Assembly: GCA_021463515.1 (NCBI GenBank)
Contig: JAJTYZ010000108.1
Span: forward strand, 1 to 43,701
Length of the DNA stretch: 43,701 bases
DNA from: Chthoniobacterales bacterium
GTDB taxonomy: Bacteria > Verrucomicrobiota > Verrucomicrobiia > Chthoniobacterales > JACTMZ01
Direction: 5' to 3'
The notes under the pieces were generated by a model. That model made no database searches and was not told the DNA's origin. It was given only the letters and a program-made list of their open reading frames with translations. Position 1 is the first letter of the stretch. Each line of letters starts with the position of its first letter. The translations under genes and the position numbers were made by a program. Of the stretch, positions 26,801-34,341 are shown piece after piece.

Positions 26801-27436
26801 ATAGGTTTTGGAGGACTCGATCACGTGCTGTGGAGTGGGCGCGACGTGAACATTCTCGTCATGGATACGGAAGTTTATTCCAACACCGGCGGACAATCTT
26901 CCAAGGCCACACCGATGGGTGCGGCCGCTAAGTTTGCGGTTTCCGGAAAAGCTCTTCCCAAAAAAGACCTTGCCCTTTATGCGATGATGAATGGCACCGC
27001 CTATGTGGCGCGAGTTGCTTTTGGATCGAAGGATGGACAAACCGTGCAGGCACTCACCGAGGCGGAGCAATTCCCCGGCGTTTCCCTCGTGGTTGCTTAC
27101 AGCCATTGCATAGCCCATGGTTATGGAATGCAGTTTGGCCTCGAACAGCAAAAGCTTGCCGTGGACTCCGGGTATTGGCCGCTTTTCCGTTTTAATCCGT
27201 TGCGGGATAAACACGGCGACGAACGACTCAAATTAGATTCTTCCGCACCGAAAGTTGCGCTGGAAAAATACACCGCTAACGAAATGCGCTACCGCATCGT
27301 CGAACGCACTCAACCAGAGCGTGCGCGTGCGTTACAGCAGGGCGCCCAGCAGCAGGTGCGCGAACATTACAAGCTTTACGAACGGCTGCGGGATGTGATG
27401 AAAGTTTCGGATGTTGATACGGAGGAGACAATTTAG
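23849..27436 (+). CDS. nifJ: Pyruvate:ferredoxin (flavodoxin) oxidoreductase
   Basis: PFOR oxidatively decarboxylates pyruvate to acetyl-CoA and reduces ferredoxin or flavodoxin. The single 1195-residue chain has the full domain order: N-terminal pyrimidine-binding domain (ATLDANEAVAAVAYALTET, YPITPSSPMAE), transketolase-C-like domain, gamma domain (GLGSDGTVGANKNTIKIIG), a two-[4Fe-4S] ferredoxin domain (CIQCNKCVLVCP from residue 699; CTGCTLCVQVCP from 755), and the TPP domain with proximal cluster Cys near 828 (CAGCGETPYL) and GGDGWAYDIGFGG (about 977). The start can be either of two adjacent ATGs (23849/23852). It begins a four-gene operon and indicates an anaerobic or facultative lifestyle. 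Confidence 0.97.
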   Translation: MMKSSALKATLDANEAVAAVAYALTETLAIYPITPSSPMAEFCDEWSAKNLRNLWGSVPRMVEMQSEGGAAGALHGMLQAGTMSTSFTASQGLLLMIPNLYKITGELLPFVLHVTARTLATHALSIFGDHSDVMACRQIGMAMLASASVQEAQDMAAIAHAATLRTRVPFMHFFDGFRTSHEVGKIDLIGHDILRALVKEEDVAAFRERALTPDAPILRGSAQNPDTFFQAREACNPFYSLVPGAVEQLLEAFAQLTGRHYRLFDYEGDPQAEQVIIVIGSGAETATECSAWLNAHGKKTGILKVRLFRPWSLQHFIAALPETVRAIAVLDRTKEPGALGEPLYQDVVTSLAEARTLGLLPRSCNPVVVGGRFGLSSKEFTPAMAKAVFEELETGAPRNHFTIGIMDDVSGTSLDWNRNWDIEPNDVTRAVFFGLGSDGTVGANKNTIKIIGEETDNFAQGYFVYDSKKAGAVTISHLRFGPRQIRSTYLVSHANFIGVHQWEFFDRLDILDVAAQGAVVLINSVHGFKSLWNALPVEAQQTIVERQLRVFVIDGYKVARETGMGARVNTIMQTCFFAISGVLPREEAIAHIKKAIEKTYARKGPEVVEKNFAAVDATLAALHEVTVPISADGLRHRPPPIPEEAPEFVKRITGVMLAGQGDLLPVSAFPVDGSWPMGTTQWEKRNIAQEIPIWDEKLCIQCNKCVLVCPHAAIRARYYETDVLASAPATFKSVAFRSPTLKGFKYTVQVAPEDCTGCTLCVQVCPAKDKSNPRHKALDMAPQLPLRDAERVNYRFFLDLPEPDRKLIKAEVKATQFYQPLIEYSGACAGCGETPYLKLLTQLFGDRLFIANATGCSSIYGGNLPTTPYTTNRDGRGPAWSNSLFEDNAEYGLGLRVAVDKHHESAVELLQLLAPQVGEVLVTELLGGYAGDEATLEAQRARVMMLREKLRDVQDISARRLELIADYLVKKSVWIVGGDGWAYDIGFGGLDHVLWSGRDVNILVMDTEVYSNTGGQSSKATPMGAAAKFAVSGKALPKKDLALYAMMNGTAYVARVAFGSKDGQTVQALTEAEQFPGVSLVVAYSHCIAHGYGMQFGLEQQKLAVDSGYWPLFRFNPLRDKHGDERLKLDSSAPKVALEKYTANEMRYRIVERTQPERARALQQGAQQQVREHYKLYERLRDVMKVSDVDTEETI

Positions 27437-27439
27437 CTG

Positions 27440-28468
27440 ATGGAGCTCACGACAGAATACCTAGGGCTTAAGCTTAAAAATCCACTTCTTCCGGGAGCCT
27501 CGCCGCTCTCCGATGATCTCGACACAGTGCGTCGCTTGGAGGATGCCGGTGCACCGGCGATTATCATGCGCTCGCTCTTCGAGGAACAGCTCATCATGGA
27601 GGAACAGGCCACTTTGGAGGATGTGAATTTGCATGAATTTTCCTCGCCCGAAGCTGCAAGCTATCTCCCCAACATCGCCGACTTTGCCCTTGGGTCGGAC
27701 GAGTACCTCAAACAAATCGCCCAAATAAAACAGGTCACCGAGATTCCCGTGATTGCCTCACTCAACGGCACGACGCTCGGAGGCTGGGTTCATCATGCAC
27801 GTTTAATACAAGAGGCTGGTGCCGATGCGCTGGAATTAAATACGTATTTTCTTCCCACAAATCTTTTACGAACCAGCAAGGATATTGAAGATCAAATCAT
27901 AGAGGTCTTTCGTGCGGTAAGAAACAAAGTAAACATTCCGGTTGCCGTAAAACTCTCTCCGTATTTCAGCGCACTGCCTCATTTTGCGTTGCAGCTGCAG
28001 CGGGTCGGTGCGGATGGCCTCGTGCTTTTTAACCGCTTTTATCAACCCGATCTCGACCCCGAGTCCTTGGACATAAAAATTACCCTCCAACTTTCCGATC
28101 CCTACGAATTGCGGCTGCGCTTGCGTTGGCTCGCCATTCTTAGTGCCCATCTTCACCTCGATCTCTCGGCCACCGGCGGCGTTCACACGGGATTGGATGC
28201 CATTAAAGCAATCATGGCCGGTGCCACTACCGTGCAAATGGTCTCCGCCCTTTTGCGCCATGGGCCGGAACATTTTCATCAGGTTCTAGAATTTCTCGGT
28301 CACTGGATGTCGGAGCATGAATACGAGAGCCTCGAACAACTTCGAGGCAGCCTCAATCTCACGACAGGCCCCGATCCCAGTGCCTTTGAACGAGCAAACT
28401 ACATGAAAATGCTCCTAAGTTGGCGTAAGATGACTCACGGATTTGGAATTCCGCCACAGCAATCATGA
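27440..28468 (+). CDS. Dihydroorotate dehydrogenase-like FMN protein without the catalytic Cys/Ser loop
   Basis: The 342-residue product has the alpha/beta barrel of the DHOD/PreA family: NPLLPGASPLSDD (14-26) at the FMN edge, VAVKLSP (168-174) with the FMN lysine, and SATGGVHTGLDAIKAIMAGA for phosphate binding. True DHODs have NxSCPN at the active-site loop; here it is NTYFLPTN (134-141), with no Cys or Ser in position to act as base. It starts 3 nt after the nifJ stop and overlaps the next gene by 4 nt. A nifJ-linked 'DHOD-like protein' is a recurring arrangement in several bacteria. A ferredoxin-linked flavoprotein role is inferred, and pyrimidine synthesis is doubtful. Confidence 0.88.
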   Translation: MELTTEYLGLKLKNPLLPGASPLSDDLDTVRRLEDAGAPAIIMRSLFEEQLIMEEQATLEDVNLHEFSSPEAASYLPNIADFALGSDEYLKQIAQIKQVTEIPVIASLNGTTLGGWVHHARLIQEAGADALELNTYFLPTNLLRTSKDIEDQIIEVFRAVRNKVNIPVAVKLSPYFSALPHFALQLQRVGADGLVLFNRFYQPDLDPESLDIKITLQLSDPYELRLRLRWLAILSAHLHLDLSATGGVHTGLDAIKAIMAGATTVQMVSALLRHGPEHFHQVLEFLGHWMSEHEYESLEQLRGSLNLTTGPDPSAFERANYMKMLLSWRKMTHGFGIPPQQS

Positions 28469-30603
28469 GTTTTTTAAAAGAGCACAGGGCAACGGCAACA
28501 AGTCTCGGACTTTTCGTTGCCGCATTATTTTGGAGTGTGACATGCCAACCACTGGCAGCGCAGGAGCACAACGGGCAGCAACTTGTCACAGCATCGCTTG
28601 TTGCTGACACAACAGCCATTGTGCCAGGCAAGCCATTTCGCCTTGGACTCCACCTTCGCATGGCACCCGACTGGCATGTGTATTGGCAAAACCCCGGAGA
28701 CGCTGGTCTTGATACGACATTTCATCTCCATCTGCCCGAAGGTTTCCAAGTAAGTCCCATGGCTTGGCCTCTCCCACAGCGCTTTGTGGAAGCCGGCGAT
28801 ATTCAGGTCTATGCCTACAATGAGGAAACCTTGCTCATTATCACAGTTACTCCCCCGCCCACATTATCGGACTCCGTGGAAATTAAAGCCAACGCCTCGT
28901 GGCTCGTGTGTAAAGTGAGTTGTATTCCCGGGCAGGCGGACCTCGCCATCACATTACCTATCGCTGCGGAAGCGTCACAAGCCAACGCCGAACTTTTTGC
29001 AAAATACGAAGCACTCCTCCCTTCCTCCGAGCCTCCTCCTTTTGACGTTCAATGGACGCCCACGCCAACCGGATGGAATCTCGGGCTGCGCAAATTGCCA
29101 ACCGAAGCGAGCCGCGTGGAATTTTTTCCCTATGCGAATGACGATGTTTCCCCGGGCCCTTCCGAATCTCGAGAAATCGTGGAAGGCCACGCCGATCTTT
29201 CCATTCCCATAGCCCAATCGGCGCCAGTACGCGGTGTGATTGCTTTGGAAAATGGGGAGCGTCGAGGGTGGATTGTCGCCAGCACAACGGCTTCAGCGGA
29301 ACCTCGTGAATCGTTGGCTCCTGCGGCCGCTGCCGCCGCACCGGCAACTTCCTTTTGGACCTTTCTCGCTTTTGCATTTATAGGCGGATTTATCCTCAAC
29401 CTCATGCCCTGCGTGTTGCCGGTGATTTCGCTGAAAATCTTTGGCTTCATGCGTCAGGCGGGAGATTCGCGAGCAAGTATTTTGAAACACGGCCTCGCAT
29501 TTATCGCCGGCATCTTTGTGTGGTTTCTCGGCCTCGCCGCCATTGTGGTGGGACTTAAAGCCGCCGGCAGCGAAGTGACATGGGCCTTCCAATTTCAAAA
29601 TCCATGGTTCAATTTCACCATCGGCGCAATTATCTTTGTCTTTGCACTCAATCTTTTTGGCGTCTTTGAAATTGTACTTCCCGGGCGTGCTGCCAGCGGG
29701 CTCGCCGAAGCTGCCGGTCGTAGCGGCCTCAGCGGTTCTTTTGCCCAAGGCATCCTCGCTACCCTGCTCGCGACTCCCTGCACCGCTCCCTTTCTCGGCA
29801 CCGCCCTTGGCTTTGCATTTAGTCGTTCTCCCGCTGTCATCTTCGCCATATTTGCCGCCGTCGCCGCGGGCATGGGATTCCCTTACATCCTTCTCTCCGC
29901 CAAACCCGGTTGGATGAAATACCTTCCAAAACCCGGCACATGGATGGAACGTCTTAAGCAATTCATGGGCTTCCCACTCATCGCCACCCTGCTGTGGTTG
30001 CTCTATGTGATCGGACAACAACGCGGCACAGAAGCGGTGATTTGGGCCTTGGCATCCTACCTTTTCCTTGGACTCGCTGTTTGGCTTTACGGTGCTTTTC
30101 TCGGGCCCCTGAGCTCCCTGCGCACCAAAACGCTGGCCACCCTTAGCATTCTCGCCTCACTCGCCGTAGGCCTTGGGTATTTTGCAGGTCAACTTTTTGC
30201 CGCTACCGCCGCTACACAGCCCACAAAATCCGCCACAACATCCACCGATGGCATCCCATGGGTTCCCTTTTCCCAAAATGCCTTAGATAAACTCCTCGCA
30301 GAAGGTCATGCCGTCTTTCTCGATTTCACCGCCGATTGGTGCATCACCTGCAAATTTAATGAAAAAACAGCCATCAATACCCCTGCCGTTCGCAAAGCAT
30401 TAAAGCGACTTAACATCGTGCCTATGAAAGCCGATTGGACCAACGCCAATCCGGAGATCACCCGCAAACTCGCACAATTCGGGCGTGTCGGCGTACCTTT
30501 CTACGTTTTTTATCCAGCAGGAAAATCCCGTGATCCCATCATTCTTCCAGAGCTGCTTACGGAACAAATCGTACTCCGTGTCCTCGATGCCACACATCCT
30601 TAA
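28465..30603 (+). CDS. DsbD/ScsB-like protein-disulfide reductase (thiol transporter with thioredoxin domain)
   Basis: It moves reducing equivalents from cytoplasmic thioredoxin across the inner membrane. The 712-residue product has a signal peptide, an N-terminal DsbD-alpha-like immunoglobulin domain with CKVSC (Cys149, Cys153), eight or so membrane segments (about 295-590) with the paired redox cysteines in MPCVLPV (Cys316) and TPCTAPF (Cys439), and a C-terminal periplasmic thioredoxin domain with WCITC (Cys626, Cys629). All three Cys pairs needed for the relay are present. It is translationally coupled to the DHOD-like gene (ATGA), and an exported thioredoxin-fold protein follows after 10 nt. 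Confidence 0.93.
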   Translation: MSFLKEHRATATSLGLFVAALFWSVTCQPLAAQEHNGQQLVTASLVADTTAIVPGKPFRLGLHLRMAPDWHVYWQNPGDAGLDTTFHLHLPEGFQVSPMAWPLPQRFVEAGDIQVYAYNEETLLIITVTPPPTLSDSVEIKANASWLVCKVSCIPGQADLAITLPIAAEASQANAELFAKYEALLPSSEPPPFDVQWTPTPTGWNLGLRKLPTEASRVEFFPYANDDVSPGPSESREIVEGHADLSIPIAQSAPVRGVIALENGERRGWIVASTTASAEPRESLAPAAAAAAPATSFWTFLAFAFIGGFILNLMPCVLPVISLKIFGFMRQAGDSRASILKHGLAFIAGIFVWFLGLAAIVVGLKAAGSEVTWAFQFQNPWFNFTIGAIIFVFALNLFGVFEIVLPGRAASGLAEAAGRSGLSGSFAQGILATLLATPCTAPFLGTALGFAFSRSPAVIFAIFAAVAAGMGFPYILLSAKPGWMKYLPKPGTWMERLKQFMGFPLIATLLWLLYVIGQQRGTEAVIWALASYLFLGLAVWLYGAFLGPLSSLRTKTLATLSILASLAVGLGYFAGQLFAATAATQPTKSATTSTDGIPWVPFSQNALDKLLAEGHAVFLDFTADWCITCKFNEKTAINTPAVRKALKRLNIVPMKADWTNANPEITRKLAQFGRVGVPFYVFYPAGKSRDPIILPELLTEQIVLRVLDATHP

Positions 30604-30613
30604 TTTTTCATCC

Positions 30614-31225
30614 ATGATCAAGCACTTCCTCCATCCAATTCTTCTTCTCACAACAATCCTCCTCCTTGCTCCGATCACCCACGCAGCACCGGAGATCGGA
30701 CAATCTGCACCCGATTTTACCGTGATTGATTCCGACGGTCACACCCACCATCTTGCAGATTATCGAGGAAAGTTTGTCGTCCTAGAATGGCTCAATCATG
30801 GATGCCCCTTTGTCGCCAAACATTACGACAGCGGACACATGCAAGCCTTGCAGAAAAAATACACCGACGCCGGTGTCGTTTGGCTTTCCATCATTTCCTC
30901 CAAACCCGGTTCTCAAGGCCATGCCACGCCCAAAGAAGCCAACCAAACTAAAGCCGAAAAGAAATCAGCCGCCACAGCTATTTTACTCGATGAGAGCGGC
31001 ACCGTCGGACGCCTCTACGCCGCAAAAGTCACCCCCCACATGTTTATCATCAATCCCGAAGGTGTCCTCGTTTATGCCGGAGGGATTGACGACAAACGAT
31101 CCACCGATGTCGCCGATATCGCCACCGCCAAGAACTACGTTGCGCAAGCTCTCGACGAAGCACTCGCCGGCAACTCCATCACCAAACCCACCTCCCAACC
31201 CTACGGTTGCTCCATCAAATATTGA
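30614..31225 (+). CDS. Exported thioredoxin-fold protein (AhpC/TSA-like redoxin)
   Basis: The 203-residue product begins with a signal peptide (ILLLTTILLLAPITHA). A redoxin fold follows: GQSAPDFTVIDSDG (29-42), then NHGCPFVAKHY (61-71) with a single Cys64 at the active-site helix, and VTPHMFIINPEGVLVYAGGIDD with the cis-Pro. A second Cys near the C-terminus (PYGCS) could act as resolving residue. The ATG at 30614 is selected because it gives the signal peptide; the open frame back to 30485 overlaps the DsbD-like gene in another frame. It is probably the periplasmic client of that protein. Similar proteins are annotated as thioredoxin family proteins of unknown target. Confidence 0.85.
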   Translation: MIKHFLHPILLLTTILLLAPITHAAPEIGQSAPDFTVIDSDGHTHHLADYRGKFVVLEWLNHGCPFVAKHYDSGHMQALQKKYTDAGVVWLSIISSKPGSQGHATPKEANQTKAEKKSAATAILLDESGTVGRLYAAKVTPHMFIINPEGVLVYAGGIDDKRSTDVADIATAKNYVAQALDEALAGNSITKPTSQPYGCSIKY

Positions 31226-31261
31226 AATCGAGTAAAGGTAAAAGGCTCTGTTGCAAAATAA

Positions 31262-31367
31262 ACCAAGGGGCATGGGCGTTTGCCTAAAGGCCATCTCCGC
31301 CTTCGGCTACGGTTCACCCGTGTTCCAAAATCAATCACAGGCGAGACGCCTGTACCCCCTGTCCAAG
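31262..31367 (-). repeat. Interspersed repeat family GGGGCATGGGCG, copy C (opposite orientation to copies A and B, with an internal insert)
   Basis: The copy runs from ACCAAGGGGCATGGGCG to a segment containing CCAAAATCAATCAC and ends at CCCCCTGTCCAAG. Within it ACAGGCG-AGA-CGCCTGT (31337-31353) is a perfect 7-bp hairpin. Relative to the copies at 34083 and 35127 it is reversed and carries about 35 extra bases after GGGCGT. It lies in the 273-bp gap between the redoxin and rhodanese genes; the rest of that gap shows no gene. Confidence 0.65.
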
Positions 31368-31498
31368 GCAGATCGTTTGGATGCCTCAAAGTGGCGCACT
31401 CATCACCACCGCCTCAGCTGTGTCTAACGAATTAGAAAATTCGTTTTACGTCCTTCCAAACTTTTTTTCTTTTTTGCGCCTTGGTGCCCTTGGCGTGA

Positions 31499-32071
31499 TT
31501 ACTGCTTATCTGCAGAGCAACATGATTGGCCTGTTCCCTGATTCCACGGCATTTTGGCAAGGACGCCCGTCATAGGGCAAACTCCGGTAATCCCGGAGAC
31601 AAAAAGGCCCATGCCCATGAGCAGCGGAATCCATGCAAAGAGCGGATGAACAGTCAGGGCAAGTGCTGCACCTAGAAAAATAAAAAAACCTGCCGTAGCT
31701 CGCATTTGGCGATCAAGCGGAATCACATGGCGCCCCCGACGTTCCACCGGCAATCCTGCCGCCACCCAAGCATCCGTGCCACCTTCTACCACAATGGGCT
31801 GAGAAAGCCCCGCCGCCCTGAGTTTCTCCGCCGCCTGCGTCGCTCGAACTCCCGACTTGCAAAGAATATAAACCGGAGCGTCAGGCGAGGCGTGAGTCAA
31901 AGAAAATGCCTTCGCATCCAAATCATGCAGTGGTTCCAGTCGTGCTCCCGCCGCGTGAACCGATGCAAATTCGCCCGGCGTACGAACGTCAATTACTATC
32001 AAATCCGAATCCTTATTCCAAAGTGCCGCCAAATCTGCGGGCTTAATTGTCTCAATGCAGGATGTTTCCAT
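31499..32071 (-). CDS. Rhodanese-domain protein with C-terminal membrane segments
   Basis: The 190-residue product has an N-terminal rhodanese domain (about 5-112) with the active-site loop CKSGVRA (Cys71), expected to carry a persulfide, plus DVRTPGEF (28-35). It is followed by two hydrophobic helices (about 125-170) ending ITGVCPMTGVLAKM, as in DUF2892-type proteins, and a C-terminal CC pair. This arrangement is common in sulfur-handling membrane proteins. The start at ATG 32071 is the only good choice. It is a single gene, opposite in direction to the nifJ operon, and no sulfur-oxidation genes are adjacent. Confidence 0.9.
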   Translation of the reverse strand: METSCIETIKPADLAALWNKDSDLIVIDVRTPGEFASVHAAGARLEPLHDLDAKAFSLTHASPDAPVYILCKSGVRATQAAEKLRAAGLSQPIVVEGGTDAWVAAGLPVERRGRHVIPLDRQMRATAGFFIFLGAALALTVHPLFAWIPLLMGMGLFVSGITGVCPMTGVLAKMPWNQGTGQSCCSADKQ

Positions 32072-32167
32072 AATGGCTCATATTACTACCAAGCTAATAC
32101 CGATGCAAACATTACCAAAAGGTAATGAAAGAACTAATGTATCAAAAGCACAAGTCAGCAGAGGCAC

Positions 32168-32848
32168 TTACCGGCGACGCCGACGAATCATGTAGCCACC
32201 CATCCCCAAAGCACTCATGGCAAGTAAGGCATACGTTGCTGGTTCGGGAACTGTGGTAAACCCATTGCCGCCTGCGGCACCTGCGCCGGAGGTGAATTGG
32301 GCATTGGGGAGGGAGCCACCGGCACCAAGGGTATATGCGCCTAAACCCCACGTTCCATCAACTGGAGTGATCCATGCAATGTCAGAACCATCAATAATAC
32401 CATTAGTTCTAAAGAAAAAGCCCATAGTCCCCTGCCCTGGAACTATAGAATTAGTGGTCAAAGTAGAATATCCAACAACCATGAGTTCGACGCCATTAGT
32501 AAAAGCACCGCTATAATTAAAAATAAAGTTTCCATCAGTAATCCCGGGACCACCAACATCACTATTAGCGAGCGATCCAACGAGAACAGTTCCTGTTGGT
32601 GCAAATCCATTCGTTGTATTAGCAAACAAATCGTTTAAAGAAGAATATCCTAACGTCGTAGGCAACGTAGCCCATGTATCACCATTGGTAACCGCTAGAA
32701 GATTAATCAATCCCCCACTAGCAAATGGAGAGCTACCAGTATTAGTTCCCGAGTACATAGTTCCCATGCCAAAAGAGAGATTGACTGATGACAAGGCAGT
32801 TTGAACCATCAATGCAATTAAAATAATAGGACAAAAAAGTGCTTTCAT
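32168..32848 (-). CDS. PEP-CTERM sorting-domain protein (small)
   Basis: The 226-residue product starts with a signal peptide (CPIILIALMVQTALS) and ends with VPEPATYALLAMSALGMGGY followed by MIRRRRR, the PEP-CTERM motif, membrane segment and arginine cluster (200-226). The body is rich in Gly, Thr, Asn and Ser. The sequence from here to about 33480 looks more AT-rich than its surroundings. It is placed 26 bp downstream of the TIGR02597-like gene on the same strand, so the two may be co-transcribed. Function is unknown; surface or extracellular localisation by exosortase is inferred. Confidence 0.9.
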   Translation of the reverse strand: MKALFCPIILIALMVQTALSSVNLSFGMGTMYSGTNTGSSPFASGGLINLLAVTNGDTWATLPTTLGYSSLNDLFANTTNGFAPTGTVLVGSLANSDVGGPGITDGNFIFNYSGAFTNGVELMVVGYSTLTTNSIVPGQGTMGFFFRTNGIIDGSDIAWITPVDGTWGLGAYTLGAGGSLPNAQFTSGAGAAGGNGFTTVPEPATYALLAMSALGMGGYMIRRRRR

Positions 32849-32874
32849 AGTAATTTAAACTCGTAGGTTTTTCT

Positions 32875-33942
32875 TTATTGATTAAAATTAACTGTATTGG
32901 TCCAAAACACTGTTCCCGTTCCGTTATTTGTCGCCTTACGGATCACATAACCGACTGCACTAGGTATGATATTATTGCCCACATCATTGGTTCCTGTAGA
33001 AGTACTCCTCCATCCACTATTTGTCACATAGTAATAGATTGATTTAGCCGCCTTATTAATGCCGCTTGCTGAATTATCAAAAACAAGTAACTGATCCCTA
33101 CGCTGGGGTAATATAACACCTAAACTCGGTGTGAAAGCTCCACTTGAAATTAATCCAAGATCATTAAGTGTTATATCTACAGGGCGACCAAGTGAAACAT
33201 AGTTGTCATTTCCAGTGTTTCCCTGCCTATCAAGCTGTACTGCCATGGGCCCCATATTCACACTACCTGCAACCGTTAGTTTAAGGTCCGATGCGGCATT
33301 AGTTGGGTTTCGTACTATAAAATACGAATCTGGAAGAATCGGCGTATTGTTAAAATTGTTTGTTCCCCCTGACGTATTACGCCAATATGTGTTAGTAACA
33401 AAATAATAAATGCTGCCAGCCGCACGATTTATTCCAATTCCTGCAAAATTTGGAAATAAAATTTGAGTTCGGCGCTGCGGTAAAATGACTCCCGCACTCG
33501 GTGTAAACGACACTCCTTGATCAGACGCTGGGAAGAGGGTGCCGAGGGTCCAGTAAGGAATAACCTTGATCTGAACCCCTGCGGAGAGTCCTGTAGGCTG
33601 GACGCCATTATCCACGAGAGTGATTGTGGTGCTGCTATTGGTCTGGACATCAAAAATCATGCCTGCCTGCGACCCATCCGCAGCTTGTACGTAATGGGGT
33701 GTGGTGGTGAGGTCACCAAAGCTAGCACCTGTAGCGGTAATGACAAAACCGTTTTGTGAAGTGACCGCCCCTTGAAAAACGGGTGCTTTGGTAAACGGGG
33801 CCGCAATGATGGTGTCTGAACCTTGAGGCGTATCAATCGTCATAAACCCCACCGGATCCGTGACCGCCGTGACCTCTGCATTTAGTCCCGTGACCGCGAA
33901 TAACGTTGCGGCAACAACGAGGAGGGGCGGAAAACTTTTCAT
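32875..33942 (-). CDS. TIGR02597-like exported protein with internal duplication
   Basis: The 355-residue product begins MKSFPPLLVVAATLFAVTGL, a signal peptide, and has no PEP-CTERM tail. Two copies of a domain of about 70 residues are visible: 146-215 (FTPSAGVILPQRRTQIL ... YFIVRNPTN) and 269-338 (FTPSLGVILPQRRDQLL ... GYVIRKATN). I recognise this pattern as the TIGR02597 family, which occurs in PVC bacteria; the identification is from memory. The ATG at 33942 is chosen because the longer frame to 34167 adds non-signal sequence. It precedes the small PEP-CTERM gene by 26 bp. Function is unknown. Confidence 0.8.
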   Translation of the reverse strand: MKSFPPLLVVAATLFAVTGLNAEVTAVTDPVGFMTIDTPQGSDTIIAAPFTKAPVFQGAVTSQNGFVITATGASFGDLTTTPHYVQAADGSQAGMIFDVQTNSSTTITLVDNGVQPTGLSAGVQIKVIPYWTLGTLFPASDQGVSFTPSAGVILPQRRTQILFPNFAGIGINRAAGSIYYFVTNTYWRNTSGGTNNFNNTPILPDSYFIVRNPTNAASDLKLTVAGSVNMGPMAVQLDRQGNTGNDNYVSLGRPVDITLNDLGLISSGAFTPSLGVILPQRRDQLLVFDNSASGINKAAKSIYYYVTNSGWRSTSTGTNDVGNNIIPSAVGYVIRKATNNGTGTVFWTNTVNFNQ

Positions 33943-34341
33943 ACGAGGCGAAAGTAAGCGAAGGGCTTGTTTTGTCAAATGCTTTTTTATTTTTCTTAAG
34001 GTCTCCTGAATTTGCTCGTGATGGGTGGATTGATGAACGCTTCGAGGGAGTAACTTTGAGGTGCCGCAACGATGTGTCTTGGGCAGGGAGCACAGGGGGT
34101 TGCCGGTGATTGTTTTTGGATCGCGGGCGGGACGCCCATGCCCCCTGGTTTTTTTAACGGAGAACACTATCTGTGATGACGCGGGGGCAACAATTGTACA
34201 TATTGTACGTGGGATAAAGTGCGTTTCGTGTCAGGGGAGTGATGCGGCTCCATAGCTACAGGCCGTCATTTGACAGCATGGTTGTGTGCGAATAAACTGG
34301 CGTTTATGGGCGGCAAGGAGTTTTCTAACGCTCGCCCTCGG
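33943..34341. other. Intergenic region without a recognisable gene
   Basis: This 399-bp gap separates the divergent TIGR02597-like and HNH genes. It contains repeat copy A (34083-34149) and a pair of direct ATTGTAC heptamers (34193-34199 and 34202-34208). Short open frames across it have no protein-like features. The promoters of both neighbours must lie here, but I see no convincing boxes. Confidence 0.6.
34083..34149 (+). repeat. Interspersed repeat family, copy A
   Basis: The core at 34108-34148 reads GATTGTTTTTGGATC and then GCGGGCGGGACGCCCATGCC before CCCTGG. It matches copy B (35144-35184) at about 34 of 41 positions in the same orientation, and copy C (31262-31367) in reverse. GGGCGGGACGCCC can form a short hairpin. 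It lies upstream of the HNH gene. Confidence 0.7.
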
